A DNA stretch of 49,487 nt. Source: Macrococcus equipercicus. GTDB taxonomy: Bacteria; Bacillota; Bacilli; Staphylococcales; Staphylococcaceae. Where the stretch lies: positions 1-49,487 of the forward strand of contig NZ_SCWC02000011.1 of assembly GCF_004359525.2 (NCBI RefSeq). The letters are read 5' to 3'. Each line of letters begins with the position of its first letter. The first letter of the stretch is position 1. This document shows positions 35,588-43,881 of the stretch, piece by piece. Position numbers and translations under genes: made by a program. The notes beneath the pieces are model-generated. The model was not told the origin of the DNA. It saw only the letters and a program-made list of their open reading frames with translations, and made no database searches.

Positions 35588-36037
35588 ATGATTATAACGA
35601 AAAGGCTGACCATCCGGCCGCTTGACAAGCAGTTAATCGATGACATGACAGCGGATGAGCCGGTGCAAGAGCGATTTTTGAACCATGTCGAGAAGCTGTC
35701 GATCGACCCGACTTTGACAGGATGGGATGTGTGGATTGTGCAGCTGAAAGACGGCACTTATATCGGTGACATCGGCTTTAAAGGGAAGCCGGATGAATCA
35801 CTGGAAATTGAAGTAGGATACAGCTTTTTGCAGGACTATCACGGACAGGGCTATGCGACTGAAAGTGTCAGTGCGCTGCTGGCTGATGTGTACGCACGGA
35901 ATGCAGCTTTAACCGTGAAAGCAGAGTGTTTTAAGGATAACCCGGCGTCGCAGCGCGTGCTCGAGAAGCTCGCGTTTAACGTCACAAGTGAGAGTTCTGA
36001 CATAATATACTGGGAGAAAAAGTTAACATCTTATTAA
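35588..36037 (+). CDS. GNAT family N-acetyltransferase
   Basis: The 149-residue protein has the GNAT fold with the acetyl-CoA loop in EVGYSFLQDYHGQGYATESV and a C-terminal ENPASQRVLEKL-like block, of the RimJ/RimL-type (Acetyltransf_3). It is probably cotranscribed with the LysE-type gene. The substrate is unknown. A strong terminator overlaps its stop. Confidence 0.85.
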   Translation: MIITKRLTIRPLDKQLIDDMTADEPVQERFLNHVEKLSIDPTLTGWDVWIVQLKDGTYIGDIGFKGKPDESLEIEVGYSFLQDYHGQGYATESVSALLADVYARNAALTVKAECFKDNPASQRVLEKLAFNVTSESSDIIYWEKKLTSY

Positions 36038-36055
36038 TAATAAGATGTTTTTTAT
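36025..36055 (+). terminator. GNAT gene terminator
   Basis: AACATCTTATT and AATAAGATGTT pair around AAT, followed by a T-rich tail; the stem includes the stop codon. Confidence 0.85.
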
Positions 36056-36096
36056 TTTGTTATATTATAATAAAATATAGTGAGAGGAGGTGTCAT

Positions 36097-36996
36097 TTGT
36101 TACTAAAATCATGTGACGTACCTTATCGACTGAAATATTATGATGCGCTGGTCGGACGGGTCAAGATGACTGATAAGCAGTCGAAAGACTATGCCATCTA
36201 TCAGTCGGGCTATCAAGGTGAGTGGTCTTTTGCTGAGCTGATCAAAGCATATAAGCATGCAGTCGTATTATGGGACGTTTCGCTCAATAATCGTTGTGGT
36301 GAAGCGCAGTTTGATTTTATTGTAATCCATGATTATGTCGTGACGCATTATGATGTAAAGAACTTCAAAGGCTCATATCAGTTGCAGGGAAATATGTTTG
36401 TCTCCAGGACAGGCAGCAAAATTAAAAATCCGGATACGCAGCTTGCTGTGGCACATGCAGTACTGGAAAGTGAAATAAAAAGTTATGACTGGCGGTATGA
36501 AGTCGAAAGCTATATTGTATTTATTAATGAGACGTTCCATCTTGATGGCAGTAAGAAAGAACAGTGGCTGTACAAAAGTCAGCTGAAACATCACCTTTCT
36601 GCTATCGACAATCCGCATCCTATGACCGAACATAATATGCAGCTTGGTAACCATTTACTACAGAGACATCAGCCAAACCCTCATTTGAATATGCCCGTTA
36701 AAACTGAGTTTAGCAGTATAGCCGGAGGTTTAAAATGTCCGTTGTGCAGAAAGCGGATAGAGATTCTGTTGACCGGCAAAAAATATTACAACTGCCCGGC
36801 ATGCATGAGAGTCTTTATGAGAAAAGAAATTTTGTTGAGAAGTCTGCAAGACCTATATTACTTACAAGAAGTACCCTTTAGTATTAGTGAGGCTGAGGAA
36901 TGGTGTCAATTATCCAGCCGGACAACACTTAAAAGGCTGCTGCGAGAATATTTCAAATCTACAGGACAGAAAAAATCAGTGAAATACTATTTGTAG
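36097..36996 (+). CDS. NERD domain protein with zinc ribbon (paralog 2, intact)
   Basis: The 299-residue protein starts with TTG at 36097, six bases after AGGAGG, with TATAAT upstream at 36066-36071. The NERD nuclease-like core spans about residues 38-145, with Asp73 in AQFDF and Asp86-Val-Lys88 in HYDVKN. It is followed by the conserved EVESYIVFINE segment, a Cys4 ribbon (Cys214, Cys217, Cys233, Cys236) and a C-terminal block (WCQLSSRTTLKRLL, FKSTG, KYYL) shared with paralog 1. It is not in an operon. Tandem hairpins start 15 bp after its stop. Nuclease activity is plausible from the Asp...Asp-x-Lys pair but unproven. Confidence 0.82.
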   Translation: MLLKSCDVPYRLKYYDALVGRVKMTDKQSKDYAIYQSGYQGEWSFAELIKAYKHAVVLWDVSLNNRCGEAQFDFIVIHDYVVTHYDVKNFKGSYQLQGNMFVSRTGSKIKNPDTQLAVAHAVLESEIKSYDWRYEVESYIVFINETFHLDGSKKEQWLYKSQLKHHLSAIDNPHPMTEHNMQLGNHLLQRHQPNPHLNMPVKTEFSSIAGGLKCPLCRKRIEILLTGKKYYNCPACMRVFMRKEILLRSLQDLYYLQEVPFSISEAEEWCQLSSRTTLKRLLREYFKSTGQKKSVKYYL

Positions 36997-37010
36997 AACA
37001 AGTTCAAAAT

Positions 37011-37077
37011 TGGCCCACAAATCAAAATGTGGACCAGTTTCACTCAAAAAGTGGCCCACAAATCAAAATGTGGACCA
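37011..37077. repeat. 41-bp tandem hairpin repeats, two copies, 3' of NERD paralog 2
   Basis: Two identical 26-bp hairpins (37011-37036 and 37052-37077), 41 bp apart. Each is TGGCCCACA, loop AATCAAAA, TGTGGACCA: nine pairs with one mismatch. The spacer is GTTTCACTCAAAAAG. The period equals that of the array behind paralog 1, but the sequence differs. Confidence 0.9.
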
Positions 37078-37119
37078 GTTTCCCGGATAAACAACAACGA
37101 GCCGTCACTCAACTGTCAG

Positions 37120-37674
37120 CTATGCATGGACGAGTCGGTCAACGATAGATTGATACACTTCCTGCCAGAACTCCGGCGTGTTTTTATATTTGTCGTGAAT
37201 GACTTGATGTTTTTCTTTGCTTTTCTCGTCGAAAGTCGGGTCTTCTTTAGCAGGCAGGTCGCTCCGTGTTTCAGTGACAAACTCCTGTACTTTCTGAGCA
37301 CGCGGCCCCCAGACAGCTGTCTGATGATAGTCATTATCCATGAAGACGAAAATAGGAATAGCGCGGGCTGTGCCGTTTGTCAAATACTGATCGATTAAAT
37401 CAAGGTTTTCATCACGCAGGACAAAGCGCACGTCGATGCCTGCTTGTTCTGCGATTTTCAGCAGTACTGGAATAGTCATCATTGCATCTCCGCACCAGTC
37501 TTCAGTGATGGCGATTGCTTTCAGGTGTTTATCGGTCACGGATTCAAGACGTGCATCTTCCGGCAGTTCGAAGTTGTCGTAGATCGTCTGCATCTCTTCT
37601 TTATTCACTTCCATCTGATTGATATAGTCATCAGCTGTCAGTCCGTTCTCAAAATAAGTCTTTAATTTTGTCAT
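37120..37674 (-). CDS. thioredoxin-like protein
   Basis: A 184-residue cytoplasmic protein with a thioredoxin fold: ITEDWCGDA in the active-site position and the cis-proline segment ARAIPIFVFMD. There is one active-site Cys (C-G-D-A), so it is not a standard CxxC oxidoreductase; it fits the bacterial thioredoxin_9 group. AGGGAGGA lies before the ATG, and a promoter (TTGAGA, 16 bp, TATAAT near 37710) is visible on the minus strand. Its role is unknown. Confidence 0.83.
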   Translation of the reverse strand: MTKLKTYFENGLTADDYINQMEVNKEEMQTIYDNFELPEDARLESVTDKHLKAIAITEDWCGDAMMTIPVLLKIAEQAGIDVRFVLRDENLDLIDQYLTNGTARAIPIFVFMDNDYHQTAVWGPRAQKVQEFVTETRSDLPAKEDPTFDEKSKEKHQVIHDKYKNTPEFWQEVYQSIVDRLVHA

Positions 37675-37775
37675 GATGATTCCTCCCTTGTATTCAATCC
37701 CATTATAGCAATGCCGATAAAGCTCTCAAAATAATCTGATTTTTCATTGATTTTGCGGTAAATACGGATGAATCT

Positions 37776-37817
37776 TCATTGAAGGCCTGATAATCTTAAG
37801 ACAGCTAATTTTTTCAT
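37776..37817 (-). CDS. possible 13-residue peptide with strong ribosome site
   Basis: GAAGGAG precedes an ATG (37817) that opens MKKLAVLRLSGLQ and a stop. It lies between the thioredoxin-like gene and ampS. It could be a real tiny peptide, a decayed gene or chance. There is no sequence support beyond the ribosome site. Confidence 0.25.
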   Translation of the reverse strand: MKKLAVLRLSGLQ

Positions 37818-37834
37818 ACTGCAAGTCTCCTTCA

Positions 37835-37868
37835 GGACCAGTACGCACTGGTCCCTTTTTTATTTTTT
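37835..37868 (+). terminator. strong plus-strand terminator without an assigned gene
   Basis: GGACCAGT, loop ACGC, ACTGGTCC, then a long T-rich tract. No plus-strand gene lies directly upstream, so it may end a small RNA from the 37680-37830 interval, or act on read-through. Confidence 0.7.
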
Positions 37869-37926
37869 TCTCCTCATTTATTTCGTTTTCCGATATAATA
37901 TAATTAAATGACAAAGGAGTGATCGC

Positions 37927-39156
37927 ATGAATTATGAAGAAAAAGTAAAAAAGTATGCTGAATTAGTCGTTAAAGTAGGGCTTAACGTGCAGCCGGGCCA
38001 GCGTGTTGTACTGAATGCAGATATTGATGCCATTGACTTTGTACGTGAACTGACACGTGCCTCATACGCAGCAGGTGCAAAAGAAGTCATCCAGAAACTG
38101 TCAGACGGTCCATCGCTGCAGATGAAGTACGAGCACGCACCAATTGACGTGTTCGAAACAGTAGAACAGTACCGCATCGATGAAACGAACGCTTACGTTG
38201 CAGAGCGCATTGCTAACTTAAAGATTTATTCTCAGACACCTGAACTGCTGAAACAGGCGGATCCCGCTAAAATCGCGGCGTCTGCCAAGGCGCTTGGTGA
38301 AGCAAACCGTGACTATGCACGTGCGGTCGGGCGTTATGACTTTACATGGAGCATCGTAGCATTTCCGAATACAGCGTGGGCGGAACTTGTGTTTCCTGAC
38401 TTAAAAGGCGAGGAAGCGCGCATGAAGCTGCTTGATGAAATGATCAAGGCAGTGCGTGTGGACCAGGAGGACCCGGTCGAAGCTTGGCGGCTGCATAATG
38501 AGAAGTTAAACGAGAAGGCACGCGTGCTCACTGACAAAGGTTATGATAAGCTGCACTACAAGTCCGAACGGACAGATGTTGAAATCGGTCTGAACAAAGG
38601 CCATATTTGGCTTGGTGCGAGTGCCGTCAATGCTGATGGTGTGGAAATTCAAGTGAACATGCCGACTGAAGAAGTGTTCACATCCCCTGACTTCAGACGG
38701 GTGAACGGCGTGATCGGCAACACAAGACCGCTGAGTTACAACAGTGCGATCATCGATGACTTCAAGCTGACATTCAAAGACGGTGTCGTCACTGACTTCG
38801 AAGCGGGGCAGGGCTATGAAGTGCTGAAAAATATGCTGGACAGTGATGACGGTGCACGACGTCTTGGTGAAATCGCGCTTGTACCTGACGATTCACCGAT
38901 ATCGAATTCTGGCGTGTTGTTCTATAATACATTGTACGATGAAAATGCATCATGCCACGTCGCACTCGGCCGCTCATTCCCGAATGCGATCGCAGATGGT
39001 AAATCATTATCAAAAGAAGAGCTGACGGCACGAGGAATGAACAGTTCAATCATTCATGTCGACTTTATGATCGGCGGCCCGGATCTTTCAATCGATGGTG
39101 TCAAGGAAGACGGCACATCAGAACCGGTATTCCGCAATGGCAACTGGGTGATTTAA
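37927..39156 (+). CDS. ampS: M29 family aminopeptidase (AmpS/PepS)
   Basis: A cytoplasmic metallo-aminopeptidase of 409 residues. The family's metal-ligand blocks are seen: GEIALVPDDSPI, TLYDENASCHVALG and the late IIHVDFMIG (His-x-Asp). The N-terminal half contains the NYARAV-like and FPNTAWA segments of M29 enzymes. AAAGGAGTG precedes the ATG. A shared terminator separates it from the convergent lipoprotein gene. Confidence 0.92.
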   Translation: MNYEEKVKKYAELVVKVGLNVQPGQRVVLNADIDAIDFVRELTRASYAAGAKEVIQKLSDGPSLQMKYEHAPIDVFETVEQYRIDETNAYVAERIANLKIYSQTPELLKQADPAKIAASAKALGEANRDYARAVGRYDFTWSIVAFPNTAWAELVFPDLKGEEARMKLLDEMIKAVRVDQEDPVEAWRLHNEKLNEKARVLTDKGYDKLHYKSERTDVEIGLNKGHIWLGASAVNADGVEIQVNMPTEEVFTSPDFRRVNGVIGNTRPLSYNSAIIDDFKLTFKDGVVTDFEAGQGYEVLKNMLDSDDGARRLGEIALVPDDSPISNSGVLFYNTLYDENASCHVALGRSFPNAIADGKSLSKEELTARGMNSSIIHVDFMIGGPDLSIDGVKEDGTSEPVFRNGNWVI

Positions 39157-39161
39157 TAACA

Positions 39162-39200
39162 AACCCCGCAGATACGTTTCAGTGTCTGCGGGGTTATTAT
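39162..39200. terminator. terminator, ampS / lipoprotein gene
   Basis: AACCCCGCAGA and TCTGCGGGGTT form a GC-rich stem between convergent genes. Confidence 0.85.
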
Positions 39201-39902
39201 TTATTCCTCTACGTGAGTTTCTCCTTCATACGGGTCGACCATAACAGTTTTTTCTTTGCTACCGTCCATCAATTTGAACTCATAGACTGGAATGTTATCT
39301 TTTGATTCAAGCGTCCATTCTTTGATTTTAGCGTCTTTACTTGTTTTATTCTGTGCTTTTGTCAGTGCTTCGTCGAAAGACAGCATCTTGTCATAGTTGA
39401 ATGTCTGTTCGTCTTTAGCTACTGCATCTTCTTTAGAGGACAGCAGTTTCTTATCTTTCATGGAATAGGTGTATACCATATTTTTATTGTTTTCATTCTG
39501 ACCGATTTTATAGACCCACTGGCCGTTATCATTTTCAAAATCGATATTCGTCAGTTTTCCCTGCTTGTTGTCATTTTGCAGCTGTTTAATGATGTCATCA
39601 GGCGTCGCAGTGATCTCATCTTTAGAGAGCAGCATCTTGTCCTCGCTGTCTTTACTTGATGAAGCTTTCTCGTCATCTTTCACAGCGTCATCTGCATCGT
39701 CTTCATCATTGGCATTGCTGTCTTTTGTGACATTCGCAGCTTCATTCTTTTTGACTGCATCTGATTTATTCGCTTCTGAAGAATCAACTTCTGATTTATT
39801 TTTATCGTCCGGACTGGTTGCTTTATCATTACTGTTATCTGCATCACACGCTGCAAGAGCGAGACCAGCAGTCAACAGCAGGCTTAGTATTTTAAATTTC
39901 AT
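39201..39902 (-). CDS. PepSY domain lipoprotein
   Basis: A signal peptide with lipobox (LALAAC, lipidated Cys near residue 18) is followed by about 80 residues rich in Asp, Lys, Ser and Asn, and then two PepSY-like repeats: about 95-150 and 155-233 (AKDEQTFNYDKMLSFDEAL, then VYEFKLMDGSKEKTVMVD). The start is the third of three ATGs (39902), eight bases after AGGAGG. It should be on the outer face of the membrane. PepSY domains may inhibit or regulate proteases; no partner is evident. Confidence 0.85.
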   Translation of the reverse strand: MKFKILSLLLTAGLALAACDADNSNDKATSPDDKNKSEVDSSEANKSDAVKKNEAANVTKDSNANDEDDADDAVKDDEKASSSKDSEDKMLLSKDEITATPDDIIKQLQNDNKQGKLTNIDFENDNGQWVYKIGQNENNKNMVYTYSMKDKKLLSSKEDAVAKDEQTFNYDKMLSFDEALTKAQNKTSKDAKIKEWTLESKDNIPVYEFKLMDGSKEKTVMVDPYEGETHVEE

Positions 39903-40026
39903 CATCATATCCTCCTGTGTACTTTTACTAAACTCATAACCTCTTTCAATTACCGCTAAACTTTATTGTGAATAACTGGCAGCAAAAGTGGTATAGAACA
40001 GTATAACTGAAAGGGGCGGATCATTA

Positions 40027-40440
40027 ATGTGGACTACTCAGAATTATCCGGACAGCTGGAAGAACCTCGATGAACTGGAACGCAAAAAAGCGTTTGATAT
40101 CGGTAACGCGATGCTGACGAATGGTTACAAAGAAGCGGATGCCATTCCGATTGCAACAAGTCAGGCGGAAAAATGGTATAAAGATGCGTCTGTTGATGAA
40201 CTGAAAGAACTGAAGAACAAGAAAGTCTCAAAGCACAGTAAAGACGCATCGGCGAATCCCGAGCTGATGGATGAAGATGTTGAAGTGTACTACGAAGAAG
40301 ATGCGTGGAAAGTGAAAACTGTGAGTGCAAAGCGTGCGAGCGGCACTTTCAGCACGAAGAAAGAAGCAGTCGACCGGGCAAAGGAAATCGCCGGCAACAA
40401 AGGCACGAAAGTGATACAGCATAATAAAGGAGAGCAGTAG
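40027..40440 (+). CDS. YdaT-like stress protein (DUF2188)
   Basis: The N-terminal half (NYPDSWKNLDELERKKAFDIGNAML) resembles the ChaB/YdaT region. The C-terminal half (VYYEEDAWKVKTVSAKRASG, FSTKKEAVDRAKEIA) is a DUF2188 domain. The length is 137 residues, charged and soluble. Bacillus YdaT is in the general stress regulon; no sigma-B promoter was identified here. GGGGCGG lies before the ATG. Confidence 0.82.
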   Translation: MWTTQNYPDSWKNLDELERKKAFDIGNAMLTNGYKEADAIPIATSQAEKWYKDASVDELKELKNKKVSKHSKDASANPELMDEDVEVYYEEDAWKVKTVSAKRASGTFSTKKEAVDRAKEIAGNKGTKVIQHNKGEQ

Positions 40441-40455
40441 ACTGCTCTCCTTGTT
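40427..40455. terminator. terminator, ydaT-like / HAD gene
   Basis: A 12-bp perfect stem (AAGGAGAGCAGT and complement) with a two-base loop overlaps the stop codon of the ydaT-like gene. Confidence 0.75.
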
Positions 40456-41104
40456 AATGTGCTTTTAAATAATCGCCGAGTTCTTCAACGGACTCCACGA
40501 CTGTTACAGGTTGTTCATTTTCCAGTTCAGCAAGACTACCGTAACCATACATGACGCCGATTGCATCCATGTTATTTTTGCGGGCGCCGACTAAATCATG
40601 CTTTCTGTCGCCGATCATCACACAGTCATGGACATCGAGCTGATAGCGGTCGACGACAAACTTGATGACTTCATCTTTATGGACTCTTGTACCGTCAAGC
40701 TCACTGCCGGCGATAGCATCGAAATAACCATCCAGCTTGAAGTGCTCAAGTATCTGCTCTGCAAATACGACAGGCTTACTCGTAGCGACAAACAGATGAC
40801 GTCCTGCTGACTTCAGTTCCTTGAGCAGCTCTTCGATGCCTTCGTATACTTTGTTTTCATAAAGGCCTTTGTCCGAAAAATATTCCCGGTAGTAATCAAC
40901 CGCCAGATGATTTCTGTCACCAGTCAGCTGGTAAGTGGATTCATAGCTTTCACTGAGCGGCGGCCCGATAAAATGTTCCAGTTCGTCGTTATGCGGAGCA
41001 GCGATATCGAGCTTGCCGAGTGAGAAGATGATGGAGTTTGTAATACCAAGCTTTGGATCTGTTAACGTGCCATCAAGGTCAAATAATATATTTTTATACG
41101 TCAT
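40454..41104 (-). CDS. HAD family hydrolase (phosphoglycolate phosphatase-like)
   Basis: The four HAD motifs are visible: DLDGTLTD (nucleophile Asp), the Thr in FVATSKP, the Lys in HKDEVI and MIGDRKHDLVGA. A helical cap lies between motifs I and II (C1 type), as in Gph and PpaX. 216 residues. The ATG at 41104 is four bases after the namA stop, so translation is coupled. Substrate unknown. Confidence 0.87.
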   Translation of the reverse strand: MTYKNILFDLDGTLTDPKLGITNSIIFSLGKLDIAAPHNDELEHFIGPPLSESYESTYQLTGDRNHLAVDYYREYFSDKGLYENKVYEGIEELLKELKSAGRHLFVATSKPVVFAEQILEHFKLDGYFDAIAGSELDGTRVHKDEVIKFVVDRYQLDVHDCVMIGDRKHDLVGARKNNMDAIGVMYGYGSLAELENEQPVTVVESVEELGDYLKAH

Positions 41105-41108
41105 AGCC

Positions 41109-42149
41109 CTATCTGATGCCCCGTTCATATTGTGTTGGAACGATGATTTCATCTCTCAGCTGTTTGATGGCATGAATCGTCCAGTACGGGTCATTCAGCA
41201 TACCACGGCCGACTGCGATTAAATCAGCATCATTATTTTTCAATGTCATTTCAGCGACTTCCGGTGTGTCCAGTATGCCGACTGCGATAACTGGAACATC
41301 AAGTTCTTCTTTGAAGCGGCGGGCGAACGGTACTTGGTAGCCTGGATAGTTGCCGGGCTTGTCGCTGCCGGCCGGTGCTTCTCCGCCTGTTGAAATATCG
41401 AATAAATCGACGCCTGCTTCTTTATATTTGCGGCCGAGTTCAAGAGCATGGTCCACATTATAGCCGCCGTCCATATATTCACGGGCAGATATTCTGAACA
41501 TCAGCGGCATATCTTCCGGCATGACTGACTTAACGGCTTTGATCACTTCGACGCCGAACAATGATAAGTCACGGCCGTAGTCATCGTCACGTTTGTTGAT
41601 GCCTGGTGAATGGAACTGATGGATCAAGTAACCATGGGCGCCGTGTATTTCGATCGAATCAAATCCGGCTGCAACGGCGCGGCGCGCGGCTTCCTTATAT
41701 TTATCCACCATCTGCTTCACTTCTTCAGTGGACAGCGCTCTTGGATAACGTGTCTCGCCGAACTCCGAATGAGCTTCAACCGGCATTTCTGACGAGCTGA
41801 CCGGTGTTTTAATGTGTGTCGCTTTACGGCCGGCATGCGCAATCTGGATCGCTGCTTTGCTGCCTTGTGCATGAATGACGTCTACGAGCTGCTTGTACGC
41901 TGGGATCTGGGCATCATCCCATAGTCCAAGGCAGTTGGCAGTAATTCTGCCGTCCGGCTCTATATTGGTCATCTCGACGATAATAAGGCCGGTCTGACCG
42001 ACAGCCCTGGATGCGTAGTGGACAAAGTGCCAGTCATTCGGTGTGCCATCTTCCTTTGTGACAGAATACTGGCACATCGGCGGCATGACCACGCGGTTTT
42101 TAAGTTCCATATTCTTATATGTAAAAGGTGTGTTCAATAAAGTCTTCAT
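41109..42149 (-). CDS. namA: NADPH dehydrogenase NamA (old yellow enzyme)
   Basis: An FMN-dependent OYE-family enzyme of 346 residues, close in size to Bacillus YqjM/NamA, that reduces activated alkenes. The start FTYKNMELKNRVVMPPMCQYS contains the FMN-tuning Cys, and the His pair is in the IEIHGAHGYLIHQF block. DADLIAVGRGMLNDPYW ends the barrel. The start is the third ATG of a run, at 42149, seven bases after AGGAGG. It is the first gene of a two-gene unit with the HAD hydrolase. Confidence 0.92.
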   Translation of the reverse strand: MKTLLNTPFTYKNMELKNRVVMPPMCQYSVTKEDGTPNDWHFVHYASRAVGQTGLIIVEMTNIEPDGRITANCLGLWDDAQIPAYKQLVDVIHAQGSKAAIQIAHAGRKATHIKTPVSSSEMPVEAHSEFGETRYPRALSTEEVKQMVDKYKEAARRAVAAGFDSIEIHGAHGYLIHQFHSPGINKRDDDYGRDLSLFGVEVIKAVKSVMPEDMPLMFRISAREYMDGGYNVDHALELGRKYKEAGVDLFDISTGGEAPAGSDKPGNYPGYQVPFARRFKEELDVPVIAVGILDTPEVAEMTLKNNDADLIAVGRGMLNDPYWTIHAIKQLRDEIIVPTQYERGIR

Positions 42150-42230
42150 CATCATTCCTCCTATACCGTTTATTATAGTAATGAATAAAGCAATATAACA
42201 TGAATATGCTTGAAGATTTTAAAGTTACAG

Positions 42231-42261
42231 TTTACACAATGAGGGAATAGTGTTATACTAT
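42231..42261 (+). promoter_or_regulatory. promoter of the gntR-DUF1648 unit
   Basis: TTTACA (42231-42236), a 17-bp spacer and TATACT (42254-42259) make a good sigma-A promoter. The -10 lies inside a palindrome (ATAGT-N5-ACTAT, 42247-42261), a likely site for autoregulation by the GntR protein. Confidence 0.65.
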
Positions 42262-42337
42262 CAGTAGAACAGTTGTAACATTCCTAATTTTTTGCTTGTT
42301 ATTCTGTTATATAAATAATAGAACAGGTGGTGACATA

Positions 42338-42712
42338 ATGTATATAGAACTCGATGATCAAAGCAGCACCCCGATTTATCTGCAGCTGGCCAATCAGATT
42401 ATCCGGGGCATTGCGAACAAAGAGCTGGTGCCGTACGAAGCGCTGCCGTCCGGTCGCATGCTTGCAGGCGACCTCGGGATTAACATGCATACCGTGAACA
42501 AAGCCTACCATTATCTGGAGGATAAACGCTTTATTCAAGTGCAGCCGAAGTCGGGTGCCATGATTCATCCGGAAGCGGTGAGAGCGGCCAGTGCCAGTGA
42601 AGTACAGTTACTGAAAGAACGACTGCAGCCTATTATAGATGAAGCAAGATGTCTGCGGTTATCTAAAGAAGCCATCTATCAATTAATCAAGGAGTGTGAA
42701 AATGATGATTGA
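42338..42712 (+). CDS. GntR family transcriptional regulator (YtrA type)
   Basis: A 124-residue repressor of the short YtrA subgroup: winged helix in residues 1-75 (STPIYLQLANQI, LPSGRMLAGDLGINMHTVNKAYHYLE) and a short C-terminal dimerisation tail in place of a ligand domain. The ATG at 42338 follows AGGTGGTG. The next gene begins inside its last codons, so the two form an operon, and the regulator probably controls the membrane protein. Confidence 0.87.
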   Translation: MYIELDDQSSTPIYLQLANQIIRGIANKELVPYEALPSGRMLAGDLGINMHTVNKAYHYLEDKRFIQVQPKSGAMIHPEAVRAASASEVQLLKERLQPIIDEARCLRLSKEAIYQLIKECENDD

Positions 42713-43802
42713 AGCGATAGTCACAAGTTTGATTATAGGGGTGACAGGCCTCGTCATACTGTTATCAGGACGCTTCGTTAAACGTAATATGTTGTTTTCC
42801 GTGTACGTTCCTGACAATTACCGGAAGGAAGCTGAAGTAAGGGACATCATCAAACAGTTTAGAGTGCAGGTCATTACAGCGGCAGTGCTCAGCGCCATGG
42901 TCAACTTTATCGTCATGCTGTCTGCCGGCCATACAGCGGTCATTATATTGATGATGCTGCTCAATCTGCTGCTCATCATAGATGTACTGTTGTACAGGAA
43001 CGCCAATGAAAAGATGAAGGCACTGAAAGAGAGAGATGACTGGATGGTCGGTGTAAAAATGCTGCGGACAGCAAATACAGCTGCCCGGGATGATCTTGCA
43101 CTGCTGCCATGGCAGATTTATTTAATTCCATTCGCGCTGCTGACGCTCAGTGTGATTTACACGGCGCTGAACTATAGTCATATACCAGACAGAATAGCGG
43201 TGCACTGGAACATCAATAATGAAGCGGACCGCTGGGAGGACAAGAGTATCGGCACTGTATTCTATTCAGGGCTGCTCGGTTACGGCATTCTTCTGCTGCT
43301 GATAGCGGTCAATTCAGCCATCAGCTGTTTTCCGATGATGCTTAATCCCGCAGCGAAAGAGGCGTCACAGCAATATGAGAGCAGCGTGAGAAGAAACAAC
43401 AGCTATTTGATGTTTATCATCGCTGTTGTCGTGTCACTGATGTTCAGTTTTATTCTTGTGCAGCCGTTATTGTTCCCGCCGGGCTATATGCCGGGTTATG
43501 TCATGCTGGTGATGATTGCCGGCATGATTATCCCGATTGTTCTCAGTATCATTTATCAGTTCCGTGCAGACAAAAAGTACCGGGAAACTGCAGCAGTAGT
43601 CGATAAAGCACCTTATCATGATGACAGTAACTACAAATGGGGCTTGTTTTACTACAATAAGCAGGATTCGAGCGTCTGGGTGCCGAAAGTTTCGCAGTTC
43701 GGGATGACGATGAACTTTGCACGGCCGGAAGCACTGCTTATTTCCGCTGTAATTCTTATTGTGACGCTGCTGCCGATCATTTTATTATTTATTTTCGGCT
43801 AG
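42702..43802 (+). CDS. DUF1648 domain membrane protein
   Basis: A 366-residue polytopic protein. The DUF1648 segment is IPDRIAVHWNINNEADRW, and the late block YKWGLFYYNKQDSSVWVPK is the DUF5808-like part. About nine membrane helices. DUF1648 proteins next to GntR/YtrA or ArsR regulators are common (SdpI/immunity-like), with a possible role in envelope stress or toxin immunity (inference). The ATG at 42702 is seven bases after AAGGAG and overlaps gntR by 11 bp. Confidence 0.83.
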   Translation: MMIEAIVTSLIIGVTGLVILLSGRFVKRNMLFSVYVPDNYRKEAEVRDIIKQFRVQVITAAVLSAMVNFIVMLSAGHTAVIILMMLLNLLLIIDVLLYRNANEKMKALKERDDWMVGVKMLRTANTAARDDLALLPWQIYLIPFALLTLSVIYTALNYSHIPDRIAVHWNINNEADRWEDKSIGTVFYSGLLGYGILLLLIAVNSAISCFPMMLNPAAKEASQQYESSVRRNNSYLMFIIAVVVSLMFSFILVQPLLFPPGYMPGYVMLVMIAGMIIPIVLSIIYQFRADKKYRETAAVVDKAPYHDDSNYKWGLFYYNKQDSSVWVPKVSQFGMTMNFARPEALLISAVILIVTLLPIILLFIFG

Positions 43803-43832
43803 CCGGCAGCGCGTTATTACATGCAATCAAGG

Positions 43833-43871
43833 CCAATCTTTCCTATAATAAGTTCAAGACCATAAGATTGG
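43833..43871 (+). promoter_or_regulatory. NUDIX gene promoter within an inverted repeat
   Basis: TATAAT (43844-43849) lies between CCAATCTT (43833-43840) and its exact complement AAGATTGG (43864-43871). The -35 region is weak. The repeat may bind a regulator. Confidence 0.4.
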
Positions 43872-43881
43872 GCGTGGGAAT

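Noticed and set aside
37027-37398. 123-codon plus-strand frame starting in the hairpin array
   Set aside because: It is antisense to the thioredoxin-like gene and starts inside a repeat, without a ribosome site.
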